From Sphingomonas abaci (GTDB taxonomy: Bacteria > Pseudomonadota > Alphaproteobacteria > Sphingomonadales > Sphingomonadaceae), in NCBI RefSeq assembly GCF_014199625.1, contig NZ_JACHNY010000002.1, positions 496,001-560,000 on the forward strand: a stretch of 64,000 nucleotides of DNA. Direction: 5' to 3'. Position 1 is the first letter of the stretch. Each line of letters starts with the position of its first letter. Under the pieces are notes generated by a model. The model made no database searches, had not been told where the DNA came from, and worked only from the letters and a program-made list of their open reading frames with translations. The translations under genes were made by a program, and so were the position numbers. Below, piece by piece: positions 53,876 through 62,783 of the stretch.

Positions 53876-54822
53876 GCCGCGGCCACGACCTCCCGTCGCG
53901 CGTCGGGTTCGGGCGAACGCGCCGCCGCCGCTTCCTCGAGCTGGCGCAGCACGCGGGCGGTATTGGCATAGGGCTGGTGGCTCTGCTGGCCGGTCAGCGC
54001 CAGGTCGGCGGCCTCCGGCCGGCGCAGGATGCGGATCGGCCGACCCGGTGCGTCGTCGATCAGCCCCATCAGCCGGAAGGCGTTGAGCCAGTGGCCCATG
54101 GTGCGATAGCCCCACTTCGCCTCGAACAGCTCCGCGTTGCGGACGACGCTGTCGAGATGATGGACCGGCGGCATATGATGCGGATGGTACTGGTGGTAGG
54201 CGAGCCCGCCCTTGATCCAGGCGATCGGGATGCCGGCCTGGTCGAGGGTCTTGCCGAAATCGGTATCCTCGCCGCCGTAGCCGACAAAGCGTTCGTCGAA
54301 GCCGCCGGTGGACAGGAAGGTTTCGCGCCGCATCGCGAAGTTGAGCGACCAGAAGCAGCGATAATCCGTGCACAACTCCAGCCCGTGCGCCGGGGGCCCG
54401 CGCCGATCCGAATGCTTCTCCGCCACCGCCGCGAAATCCTCGTAGCACCAGTCGCCCTGCGTCGCGCCGCCGGGCAGGTACATGACCTCGCCCATCAGCA
54501 ATCCGTCGAAGGCGTCAGCGAACTTGGCATAGTCCGCGACGAGGCAGGGCGTCGGGATGCAGTCCATGTCCAGGAACACCAGCACCTCGCCCGACGCGGC
54601 CATCGCCGCCGCATTGCGTGCCGCCGCCAGCGGCAGGGTGTCCGTGTTCACGCGCATCTGGCGAACGGGAAAAGGCGCGTCGGGCAGATCATAGGGCTGG
54701 TGCTGCATCACCGCCACGATCAGCTCGACCGGGCGCTGCGTCTGGCGGGCGAGGCCGCGCACGACATTGACCAGATGATCGGGGCGGCCCTTCGCCAGGG
54801 TGATGACGGAAACACGGGTCAT
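53872..54822 (-). CDS. Glycosyltransferase family 2
   Basis: A 316-aa GT-A enzyme: TRVSVITLAKGRPDHLVNVV at the start, LDMDCIP (DxD metal site) and a C-terminal GalNAc-transferase-like segment (FVGYGGEDTDFG). A cytoplasmic inverting transferase; sugar unknown. ATG 54822 overlaps the upstream stop. Part of the same operon. Confidence 0.88.
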   Translation of the reverse strand: MTRVSVITLAKGRPDHLVNVVRGLARQTQRPVELIVAVMQHQPYDLPDAPFPVRQMRVNTDTLPLAAARNAAAMAASGEVLVFLDMDCIPTPCLVADYAKFADAFDGLLMGEVMYLPGGATQGDWCYEDFAAVAEKHSDRRGPPAHGLELCTDYRCFWSLNFAMRRETFLSTGGFDERFVGYGGEDTDFGKTLDQAGIPIAWIKGGLAYHQYHPHHMPPVHHLDSVVRNAELFEAKWGYRTMGHWLNAFRLMGLIDDAPGRPIRILRRPEAADLALTGQQSHQPYANTARVLRQLEEAAAARSPEPDARREVVAAA

Positions 54823-55961
54823 AGGATGGGCGGCTCCATGGTCGAAAGGGGGGCGGAAAGAGTGCACGGTGTCCACAAACGCGCGGCAAGCGTTTCGAGC
54901 CACAGGGCGACCCGATCGGCCGGCTGATCGTCGATCATCGCGCGCTGAGCGGCGGGACGGTGGCCGGCCAGCGTTTCGGCGAGCGCGGCCGCCCAACCAT
55001 GGGCGGACGAAGGCAGATGCGGCCGGACGGTGGCGACGCCGGCCGCGGCCAGCGCCTCAGCCTTGCGATGCTGTTCGTCGAAATAGCGCCATTCGGGCAC
55101 CGCCAGCCAAGGTCGACCGGCGGCCAGGATCTGCTGGCAGGTCGTGTTGCCGGTGGAGGCGATAACGATGTCGGCGGCCGCGATATGATCGGCCGCGTTG
55201 TCGACCCAGCCGCGATGCTCGATATTGGCCGGCTCGGTGGCATGCCAGTCCCGCTGCACGGTGCCGATCGTAATCCAGCGCGCCGCGGGCCGCGAACGCG
55301 CGCCGACGCCGAGCGGCGCCTGGGCGAAGCCTTGGCCGCCCCCGCCCGAGACGACGAGGATCAGTTCCTCGTCGGCGCCGACGCCGATCCGCTGGCGCGC
55401 GACCTCACGCTCGACGACCCGCGTATCGACGCCGAGGCCTCCGGCGAAACAGGTCTTGGCCCGCATCGCCTCGTTCCATTCCGGCTGGGCGAGATCGGCA
55501 TGGAAGGGGGCGAGCAGTCCCGCCGCCCCGTCATAGGCGGCGCTGTGGCCCTGATCCCCCCGGTCGCCATGCTGCAGCACCTTGACATGGGGAACCGAGC
55601 AGATGCGGGCGAGCTGCGCGATCTCGGCCGAGACGTCGCAGATCATCAGCGCGGGATCGGCTGTCGCGAACCATGCGCTGATCGTCGCCATCGCCCGGCG
55701 GATGCCCGGCCAGCCAAGCGGCGCGCAGTGCAGGGTTTGTGGGGTCGGTACCCAGTCCATCCCGTCGCTTTCCCCGCCCGACGGCTCGAACAGAGAGGGA
55801 ATGCGGATGATCTGGACCTGGTCGGGTAGGGCACCGAAGATGTCGTCGCGTGCGCAGAACAGGGTCATCGGGCGCGATGGCGGCAGGGCGCGGGCGATCG
55901 CCGCACAGCGCTCGGCATGACCGCGCCCCTGGTGATGCACGAAGTAGCCAAACGGTCGCAT
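54819..55961 (-). CDS. Glycosyltransferase, GT-B fold (MurG/MGT-like)
   Basis: A 380-aa protein. N-terminal FGYFVHHQGRGHAERCAAIA and C-terminal VIASTGNTTCQQILAAGRPWLAVPE identify a MurG/MGT-like transferase using UDP- or TDP-sugars. The ATG at 55961 shares one base with the upstream stop. The acceptor is unknown; the operon suggests a glycoside or cell-surface product. Confidence 0.82.
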   Translation of the reverse strand: MRPFGYFVHHQGRGHAERCAAIARALPPSRPMTLFCARDDIFGALPDQVQIIRIPSLFEPSGGESDGMDWVPTPQTLHCAPLGWPGIRRAMATISAWFATADPALMICDVSAEIAQLARICSVPHVKVLQHGDRGDQGHSAAYDGAAGLLAPFHADLAQPEWNEAMRAKTCFAGGLGVDTRVVEREVARQRIGVGADEELILVVSGGGGQGFAQAPLGVGARSRPAARWITIGTVQRDWHATEPANIEHRGWVDNAADHIAAADIVIASTGNTTCQQILAAGRPWLAVPEWRYFDEQHRKAEALAAAGVATVRPHLPSSAHGWAAALAETLAGHRPAAQRAMIDDQPADRVALWLETLAARLWTPCTLSAPLSTMEPPIL

Positions 55962-57979
55962 CAGGCCGCCACCGGCTCGATCTGAGCCTCGGTCTGCACG
56001 GTTGCCAGGCCGAGCCGCGCCAAACCCTCCAGCACGCCACCGGCATGGTGGGTGGCGCTGCGGTGCAAGCCTGGCCGGGATGGTAGATGCGCCAGCTCTT
56101 CGCTGGCATTGCCCACCATGATGGCATGACCGCACGCCGCCAGCATGTCGCTGTCGTTGCCGCTGTCCCCGGCGGCGACACAATGCGCCAGCGACCAGCC
56201 ATAGCGACCGGCATAAGCGGCGACCGCCTCCGCCTTGCCGCCATGGGGCGCGATCACGTCGATCAGCCGGCCGTGCGAGAAGATCACCCGCGCGGGCAGC
56301 TCCGCCCGCACCAGCGCGGCGTCGATCCGCGCCGCATCCTCGGCCGTTCCGAAGAAGCTGATCTTGTGCGGGCCTGCCGTCGTCGCGGGTTGCGGGGTGA
56401 GCGCCAGGCTCGACAGGACCCGTTCGACGGATTCCGCATCCCAGTCCTGGTCGAGCGTGCGCGCGAAGACGCGGCACTCCCGCCAGTTGCCGCTGGTATC
56501 GGCCAGCATCATCCGGGTCCCGACATCGGTAATATAGGCGTCGGGCTGGGGCAGCCCCCAATCGCTCAGGATCGCCCGCGCGGTAGCGAAGTCGCGGCCG
56601 GTCGCGACGACGAAGGGCAGGGGCGAACCGGAGCGCCAGTCAGCGAACGCGCGCGCACCGACCGGGCAACCGGTCAGCGTATTGTCGATATCGCAGACCA
56701 GCAGGCGCGGCTGGGCGATCGATCGATAGAGCGCGACCGAATCCTGTGCATAGCGATCCCAGTTGTAGGCGGCTACGCCGTGCTTCCCCGCCTTCGACAG
56801 GACGGCATGGCGGACGGGGTCGCCGATGATCCCCTTGATCGCACTCGCGATCGCGGCGGGGTCGCGGGGGTCGATCAATACGCCATGGCCGATCGTCGAC
56901 ACGATCTCAGCCGGGCCGCCATTGCACGTCGCGACGACCGGCACGCCCGCCGCGGCGGCTTCGATCAGGGTAAGGCCGAACGGCTCGTGCAGCGCCGGGT
57001 TGACGAACACGCCACGATCCGCCGCCCGCTCGTAAAGGGCAGCGACGTCCGTGCCGTCGTGCGCGGAGGGCAAGGCTATGCGGCCGTGCAACCGCGTGTC
57101 CATGGCCAGGTGGCGGAGTTCGGCGAGGATGCCCTGTTCCTCCGGCCCGGCCAGATCGTGCTGGCCGGCGAGGATCAGCAGGTTGGCGTTCCGGTGCAAC
57201 TCCGCATCCGCGGAGAAGGCGCGCACCAGGGCGGCGAGGTTCTTCTTCACGACCGGCCGCGCCACCGCGAAGACCAGCGGCCTGTCGGGCTCGTTGAACC
57301 AGTCGCCCAGCCGGTCGGCGAGCGTGACGACGCCAGGATTACGGGGCTGCGTCGTGACGCCGGGGGGCAGGCAGTGGACGCGGTCGCCGACGGGCACGCG
57401 ATAGCCGCCGACCTGACGCGTGGCTTCTTCCCGCGTCGAGACGATGATCGCCGCCGCCGCCTTGATCGCGCGCCGCTCTGCGTCGATCCGGGCGTCCAGG
57501 CCGTCACATTGGATATGGTGGGCGCGTTTGTCGATGCCGAGCGCGTGCGGCGTATAGACGAACGGTATGCCGAAACGCCGCTGGGCCGCGATCGCCACCG
57601 CCGCCGCATCGGCGAAATGCGCATGGATCACGTCCGGGCGCGGGTCCAGCGCCGCCAGATAGTCGCAAAACGCCTGGGTGAAGGCCGGCAGATCGGACGC
57701 CAGCGCTTCTTTCTCGAGATACAAGGGCTGACCGGTAGCGATGCGGGTGATGGCCAGTCCGGGAGCGACATGCTCGCGCTGCTGCGCATGGACAGGATCG
57801 AAGCGCGGGTCGTCGAAACGGCGGGTGACGATCTCGACATGAGACACATCCGAGCGGCGGGCCTGGTGCAGGGCCGCGTCCAGCACATAGGCGATGTGCC
57901 CGCCCGTATCCGCCGTCACGCCGAACGGGACGGGCGGCGCCTTCAGACAGCCGCCAAGCGCGAGATGCAGGATATACAA
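55961..57979 (-). CDS. Sucrose-phosphate synthase/phosphatase-like fusion (GT4 + HAD)
   Basis: A 672-aa two-domain enzyme. Residues 1-420 form a GT4 sucrose-phosphate-synthase-like transferase (LHLALGGCLKAPP, GGHIAYV, HEPFGLTLIEAAAAG); 425-672 form a HAD-IIB phosphatase (D430-x-D432-N-T, VVATGRDF, HCVAAGDSGNDSDML) like sucrose-phosphate phosphatase. It is predicted to make a phosphorylated disaccharide or glycoside and dephosphorylate it. The TTG start at 57979 has an AAGGGG site five bases before it. It leads a four-glycosyltransferase operon; the sugars used are unknown. Confidence 0.85.
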   Translation of the reverse strand: MYILHLALGGCLKAPPVPFGVTADTGGHIAYVLDAALHQARRSDVSHVEIVTRRFDDPRFDPVHAQQREHVAPGLAITRIATGQPLYLEKEALASDLPAFTQAFCDYLAALDPRPDVIHAHFADAAAVAIAAQRRFGIPFVYTPHALGIDKRAHHIQCDGLDARIDAERRAIKAAAAIIVSTREEATRQVGGYRVPVGDRVHCLPPGVTTQPRNPGVVTLADRLGDWFNEPDRPLVFAVARPVVKKNLAALVRAFSADAELHRNANLLILAGQHDLAGPEEQGILAELRHLAMDTRLHGRIALPSAHDGTDVAALYERAADRGVFVNPALHEPFGLTLIEAAAAGVPVVATCNGGPAEIVSTIGHGVLIDPRDPAAIASAIKGIIGDPVRHAVLSKAGKHGVAAYNWDRYAQDSVALYRSIAQPRLLVCDIDNTLTGCPVGARAFADWRSGSPLPFVVATGRDFATARAILSDWGLPQPDAYITDVGTRMMLADTSGNWRECRVFARTLDQDWDAESVERVLSSLALTPQPATTAGPHKISFFGTAEDAARIDAALVRAELPARVIFSHGRLIDVIAPHGGKAEAVAAYAGRYGWSLAHCVAAGDSGNDSDMLAACGHAIMVGNASEELAHLPSRPGLHRSATHHAGGVLEGLARLGLATVQTEAQIEPVAA

Positions 57980-58067
57980 AGCGGCCCCTTTTTGTTGCCA
58001 CTTCGAAACGTCCTGATCAGCTACAAAGGTCCAAGAGGTTGTTTACCCGCGTTACTTTTTTATGTGA

Positions 58068-59861
58068 TCAGGCCTCCACCGAACCAAAGTCCGATTGCCG
58101 CCGACGCGCTCCGCCCTCGCCGCCGCGCGCGAGCGCCTGGCGGACCCGGTCCAGCAATTCGGTCCGGCGATATGGCTTGCTGAGCACGTCCGTCGACCGC
58201 GCACGCGCACCGTCCGCGACCAGTTCCTCGTTGTAGCCGGTGGTCATCAGCACCGACACGCTGGCATCCTGCTTCGAAACCGCGTCGGCCAGTGACAGGC
58301 CGTTGATACCGCCCGGCATGACCAGATCGGTGAACAGCAGATCGACACGCCGCTCCGAATGGGTCTCTCTGAAGAAGCGGAGCGCCTCGTCACCGTTCAG
58401 CGCGGTCGACACGACATATCCGGCACCCTCCAATATCTCCTGCGCGACTGCCAGCACTTCCTCATTGTCCTCGACGACCAGGACATGGGGTGGGGTGCCG
58501 TCGATCGCGGGCAGGGCGACGGCGGCCACATGGCGCGGCGCGTCGGGCGGGCGATGGTGCGCCGGCATGACCGGGAACAACATTCGTATCGTCGTCCCTT
58601 CGCCAACCGTGCTCTCGATCTCCAGCCGGCCGCCCGACTGGCGCACGAAGCCGCTCGCCATCGCCAGGCCCAGGCCGGTGCCCTTGCCGACGCCCTTGGT
58701 GGTGAAGAAAGGCTCGGTCGAGCGCTCCAGCGTCGCCGCCGTCATGCCGTGGCCCTGGTCGACGATGGTCAACGCGACATAGTCGCCGGCGGGCAGGTCG
58801 CCCGCTCGGTCCCCCTCCAGCGTCCGGCGCTCGGTGGCGATCGTCACCGGGCCGCCATCGGGCATCGCGTCGCGCGCATTGTTGACGATGTTGAGGAGCG
58901 CCATTTCCAACTGGTCGGGGTCGACCACCACCCTGGGCAGGTCGGGATTCAGGCGGAGCTGGATATCGACCTTGCCGTTGACCGAGGTTTCGATCAGGTC
59001 CGAGAACTCGCCCACCAGCGTGGCCAGGTCGAGCGGTTGCGGCTCCAGCCGCGTCTTGCGCGCGAAGGCGAGCAATTGACGCGTGAGCTTTGCACCGCGC
59101 TCGGCCGCCGACTGCGCGGCGGCAGCGTAGCGACGCACCCGCTCCGGGTCGGCGGAGGTGGCGGCGACCAGTTCGAGGTTGCCGTTCACCACTTGCAGCA
59201 AATTGTTGAAATCGTGCGCCAGCCCGGCGGTGAGCTGGCCGATCGACTCCATCTTCTGTGCCTGGCGGTAACTCTGCTCGGAGTTCCGACGACGCGTGAC
59301 ATCGAGCTGGCTGGCGAAGAAATAGCGCAGGTCGCCGGCCTTGTCATAGACCGGGCCGATGAAGACCGCGTTCCAGAACGGCGATCCGTCGCGCCGGTAG
59401 TTGAGCAGTTCCAAGGCGATCGCCGACCGCCCATCTACCGCCTCGCGCAATTCGGCCACCGCGCTACGATCGGTCTGCGCACCCTGCAGGAAGCGGCAGT
59501 TGCGCCCGAGAACCTCGCCTTCCTCGTAGCCGGTGAGGTCGAGGAAAGCCTTGTTGGCGAATACGATGGGATTATCGTCCTGATTGGGATCGGTCAGGAT
59601 CATCGGCATTCGCGTCATCTCGATCGCGGCGAAGAACACGCCACCGCGATCGTTCAGATCGGCATGGGTGATCGTGCTTTCGCGCCAATGATGCAGGCCA
59701 GGCCGTTCAATGGGCTCACTGGCGCCGACGTCCATGGCGCCCGCGGCCGGTCGGCCCGCGGCGAGGCCGGTTGGATCGCGATCGACATGCGTGTCCGGAC
59801 CCTGAGCAGCACCATCATTCGCCATGGATGCTGGGTTGGCGTCACTGTCCGGCTTGTGCAA
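58068..59861 (-). CDS. LOV-domain hybrid histidine kinase
   Basis: A 597-aa blue-light sensor kinase: a flexible N-terminus (1-70), a LOV domain with the flavin-adduct cysteine C122 in GRNCRFLQG, HisKA with H216 in AGLAHDFNN, an HATPase domain (NNARDAM, DQGHGM, GTGLGLAMA) and a C-terminal receiver with D512 in FTDLVMPGG. Light should change autophosphorylation and intramolecular transfer to the receiver. The TTG at 59861 is favoured by GAAGG seven bases upstream; an ATG at 59825 lacks such a site. Divergent from a BLUF gene. Confidence 0.92.
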   Translation of the reverse strand: MHKPDSDANPASMANDGAAQGPDTHVDRDPTGLAAGRPAAGAMDVGASEPIERPGLHHWRESTITHADLNDRGGVFFAAIEMTRMPMILTDPNQDDNPIVFANKAFLDLTGYEEGEVLGRNCRFLQGAQTDRSAVAELREAVDGRSAIALELLNYRRDGSPFWNAVFIGPVYDKAGDLRYFFASQLDVTRRRNSEQSYRQAQKMESIGQLTAGLAHDFNNLLQVVNGNLELVAATSADPERVRRYAAAAQSAAERGAKLTRQLLAFARKTRLEPQPLDLATLVGEFSDLIETSVNGKVDIQLRLNPDLPRVVVDPDQLEMALLNIVNNARDAMPDGGPVTIATERRTLEGDRAGDLPAGDYVALTIVDQGHGMTAATLERSTEPFFTTKGVGKGTGLGLAMASGFVRQSGGRLEIESTVGEGTTIRMLFPVMPAHHRPPDAPRHVAAVALPAIDGTPPHVLVVEDNEEVLAVAQEILEGAGYVVSTALNGDEALRFFRETHSERRVDLLFTDLVMPGGINGLSLADAVSKQDASVSVLMTTGYNEELVADGARARSTDVLSKPYRRTELLDRVRQALARGGEGGARRRQSDFGSVEA

Positions 59862-59908
59862 GGGGTTACCTTCACCTTGTTAATCTAGGATTATTGCGTT
59901 GGGAGAAC

Positions 59909-59934
59909 GACGCTCGGGCAGGCGCTCAGGTTCC
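59909..59934 (-). promoter_or_regulatory. Candidate EcfG-type promoter for the LOV kinase gene
   Basis: On the minus strand: GGAAC (59930-59934), 17 bases, CGTC (59909-59912), one mismatch to the EcfG consensus GGAAC-N16/17-CGTT. A CGTT three bases further has too long a spacer. The start codon lies about 48 bases downstream. Confidence 0.35.
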
Positions 59935-60005
59935 AACCGGGATGACGCATCCGTCATTGCGCCCGGCGACTTACAACCGCGCTCAACCTTCCCTACATCA
60001 GGATC

Positions 60006-60398
60006 ATGAGTCAGGTCGAGCGGGTTCGCCGCATCATCTATTCCAGCCGCGCCACCGGTGTGAACCTGCGCGACGATCATCAAGACATCCTGGCGGTGTC
60101 GCGCCGCAACAACGGCATGGACGGAATCTCTGGCATATTGTGGATACGCGGCGACCGCTATCTTCAGTTGCTGGAAGGCCCGCCGGAGAGCGTCGCGGGC
60201 ACGTTCAGTCGGATCGCCGACGATGCGCGCCACCGGGACGTCGTTGTGTTGGACGACCAATTGGCGGTGGAGCGGCAGTTCGGAGACTGGGCGATGGCCG
60301 GCGATCCTGGCGAGCGGCCGGAGGACGCGTCGCTACGGCTGCGCGGCCTGCTCCGCAACGCGGACGGCGAGGTCGCGCGCTTCTTCGACCCCGCCTGA
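60006..60398 (+). CDS. Short BLUF-domain blue-light receptor
   Basis: A 130-aa FAD-binding BLUF protein with Y12 (RRIIYSSRA), N36 (RRNNGMDGISGILW), Q54 (YLQLLEG) and W95/M97 (FGDWAM). It has no output domain and probably signals by protein-protein contact. It is divergent from the LOV kinase across 144 bases; both might share control and a signalling pathway. It differs from the 33099-33521 BLUF protein enough to be a separate paralogue. Confidence 0.88.
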   Translation: MSQVERVRRIIYSSRATGVNLRDDHQDILAVSRRNNGMDGISGILWIRGDRYLQLLEGPPESVAGTFSRIADDARHRDVVVLDDQLAVERQFGDWAMAGDPGERPEDASLRLRGLLRNADGEVARFFDPA

Positions 60399-60406
60399 TC
60401 GCCTCG

Positions 60407-61534
60407 TCAGTAACCGGCGGCGACCGCCACCCGGTCGGCATGATATCCGGCATCGCCCCACAGCTCCGCCAGGACGCGCGCGCGCTTCATGTAGAAGCCG
60501 ATGTCATAGGCATCGGTCATGCCGATGCCGCCATGCATCTGCACGCCTTCGTTGACCGCCAGCGTCGTCGCCATCGCGGTCATCGCCTTGGCGACCGACA
60601 CCGCCATGTCTGCCGCCTCCATGTCCGCATCGAGCAGGTGCTGCGCCTTCAGGACGGCGGCGCGCGCCACCTCCATCTCGGCATAGAGATGCGCGGCGCG
60701 GTGCTGGAGCGCCTGGAAGCTGCCGATCGGAACGCCGAACTGCTTGCGGTCCTTCAGATAGCCGATCGTCATCGCCATCGCGCCCGCCCCGACGCCCAGC
60801 GACTCCGCTGCGACCCCCGTCCGACCGGCGCGGAGCAGCCGGTCGAGCACGGCGCGCCCCCCATCCACGTCACCCAGCACGGCGTCTGCGTCCAGCATGG
60901 CGCTTTCGAAGGTCGCCGTCGCGGCGAGGCTGGAGTCCGCCAGCCGCTCGGGCGCGGTCGTCAGGCCGGGAACGTCGCGCGGCACCGCGAACAGAGTGAC
61001 GCCGTCCCGGTCCTCGGGCGCGCCGGCGGTGCGCGCCGCCACGATCAGCACATCGGCGACATGGCCATGCGCCACGAAGCGTTTGACGCCGCTCAGGCGA
61101 AAGCCGTTGCCGGCGCGCTCCGCCGTAAGGGCGACACGGTCGCGATGCTTGGGCGTCTCGTCGATCGCCACCGCCGCGACGGTGTCGCCGGCCAGGATGC
61201 CGGGATACCAGCGTTCGGCCTGCGCCGTGCCGCGCAGCGCTTCGACCGCCGCCACCGAGGTGGACAAGAAGGGGGAGGGGGTCAGGTTGCGGCCGATCTC
61301 CTCCAGCACGATCCCGGCCTCGACATGGCCGAGGCCCAGGCCGCCCTGCGCCTCACCGATCAGGATGCCGGTGAAGCCCATCTCGGCGAACTGCTTCCAC
61401 AGGTCGCGGGAGAAGCCGGTCGGATCATCGGCATCGCGCAGGCCGCGCAGATGCGCGACCGGCGCGGTATCGGCGATGAAGTCGCGCGCCGTGTCGCGCA
61501 GCATGGTCTGTTCGTCGTCGAGAAAAAGCGGCAT
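60407..61534 (-). CDS. Acyl-CoA dehydrogenase, first of a pair
   Basis: A 375-aa FAD-linked acyl-CoA dehydrogenase. Landmarks are [38 protein letters not shown] and the C-terminal [20 protein letters not shown]. The ATG at 61534 begins [12 protein letters not shown]. It is downstream of another acyl-CoA dehydrogenase and a FadJ-like gene on the same strand. Adjacent pairs of this type often form heterotetramers in which each chain supplies part of the active site. Converges with the BLUF gene by eight bases. Confidence 0.87.
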   Translation of the reverse strand: MPLFLDDEQTMLRDTARDFIADTAPVAHLRGLRDADDPTGFSRDLWKQFAEMGFTGILIGEAQGGLGLGHVEAGIVLEEIGRNLTPSPFLSTSVAAVEALRGTAQAERWYPGILAGDTVAAVAIDETPKHRDRVALTAERAGNGFRLSGVKRFVAHGHVADVLIVAARTAGAPEDRDGVTLFAVPRDVPGLTTAPERLADSSLAATATFESAMLDADAVLGDVDGGRAVLDRLLRAGRTGVAAESLGVGAGAMAMTIGYLKDRKQFGVPIGSFQALQHRAAHLYAEMEVARAAVLKAQHLLDADMEAADMAVSVAKAMTAMATTLAVNEGVQMHGGIGMTDAYDIGFYMKRARVLAELWGDAGYHADRVAVAAGY

Positions 61535-61559
61535 GGCGGTTACTCGCGGGAAGGGGATG

Positions 61560-62750
61560 TCAGGCGCCGGGCAGGTCGAGAATGCGCTTGGCGATGATGT
61601 TGAGCTGAATCTCGGACGTGCCGCCCTCGATCGAATTGGCCTTGGTGCGCAGCCAGGCCCGGGCCGGCGCACCGCCGCGCGACGCCTCGCTCTCCCACTC
61701 CAGCGCGGCCGATCCACCGGCCGCCATGTGCAATTCGTGCCGGTCCTTGTTCAGCTCGGTGCCGTAATATTTCATCATCGAGGGTTGGGCCGGATGGGCG
61801 CGCCCAGTCTTCAACTCGTCGAGGAAGCGCTCCGACATGGCGGCGAAGGCGCGGGCACGGATTTGGAACCGCGCGATGTCGGCGCGCAGCAGCGGGTCGG
61901 CCAGCCGGCCGGTGGGATCGCGGCCGATCGTCGCCAGGGCATCCGCCACCAGCGTGTCGCGGCCGCCTTCGCCCAACCCCATGCCCGAGATCATTTCGCG
62001 CTCATGGCCGAGCAGATATTTGGCGACGTCCCAGCCCTTGTTCTCGTCATGCACCCGATTGGCTTTGGGAACGCGGACCTGGTCGAAGAAGGTTTCGCAG
62101 AACGGGCTGTAGCCGGAGATGAGGAGGATCGGCCGGGTCGAGACGCCCTCGGATTCCATGTCGAACAGCAGGAAGCTGATCCCGCCCTGCTTCGACTCCT
62201 TCGATGTCCGGACCAGGCAGAAGATCCAGTCGGCCTGGTCGGCATAGCTCGTCCAGACCTTTTGGCCGCTGACGACATAATGATCGCCCGCATCCTCGGC
62301 CCAGGTGGCGAGGCTGGCCAGGTCGGAGCCGGCATTGGGCTCCGAATAGCCCTGGCACCAGCGGATCTCGCCCCGTGCGATGCGCGGGAGGTGCTCCAGC
62401 TTCTGCGCCTCGCTGCCATATTTGAGCAGCGCCGGCCCCAGCATCGAGATGCCGAAGCTGTTGAGCGGCGAGCGTGCGCCGATCGCCTTCATTTCCTCAC
62501 GCAGGATCTTGGTTTCGGCCGGCGACAGGCCGCCGCCGCCATATTCGGTCGGCCAGTCGGGCACGGTCCAGCCGCGCTCGGCCATCCGGTCGAGCCAGAT
62601 CTTCTGCTCGGGGCAGGCGGGGACGTAGCGCCGCCCACCCCAGCAGACATCCTTTTCCGACTGGATGGGCCGACGCATCGCCGCCGGGCAATTCTCCTCC
62701 AGCCACGCGCGCGTTTCCTGGCGGAAGTCCGCCGCCGCTTGATCGGCCAT
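61560..62750 (-). CDS. Acyl-CoA dehydrogenase, second of a pair
   Basis: A 396-aa acyl-CoA dehydrogenase with [40 protein letters not shown] and [20 protein letters not shown]. It starts [20 protein letters not shown]. Twenty-five bases separate it from the other dehydrogenase downstream, suggesting one transcript. The substrate may be a branched or cyclic acyl-CoA rather than a plain fatty acid, by analogy with known pairs. Confidence 0.87.
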   Translation of the reverse strand: MADQAAADFRQETRAWLEENCPAAMRRPIQSEKDVCWGGRRYVPACPEQKIWLDRMAERGWTVPDWPTEYGGGGLSPAETKILREEMKAIGARSPLNSFGISMLGPALLKYGSEAQKLEHLPRIARGEIRWCQGYSEPNAGSDLASLATWAEDAGDHYVVSGQKVWTSYADQADWIFCLVRTSKESKQGGISFLLFDMESEGVSTRPILLISGYSPFCETFFDQVRVPKANRVHDENKGWDVAKYLLGHEREMISGMGLGEGGRDTLVADALATIGRDPTGRLADPLLRADIARFQIRARAFAAMSERFLDELKTGRAHPAQPSMMKYYGTELNKDRHELHMAAGGSAALEWESEASRGGAPARAWLRTKANSIEGGTSEIQLNIIAKRILDLPGA

Positions 62751-62783
62751 CCTCTCTCTCCTGTTATCGGGTGCGCGCGTCGA

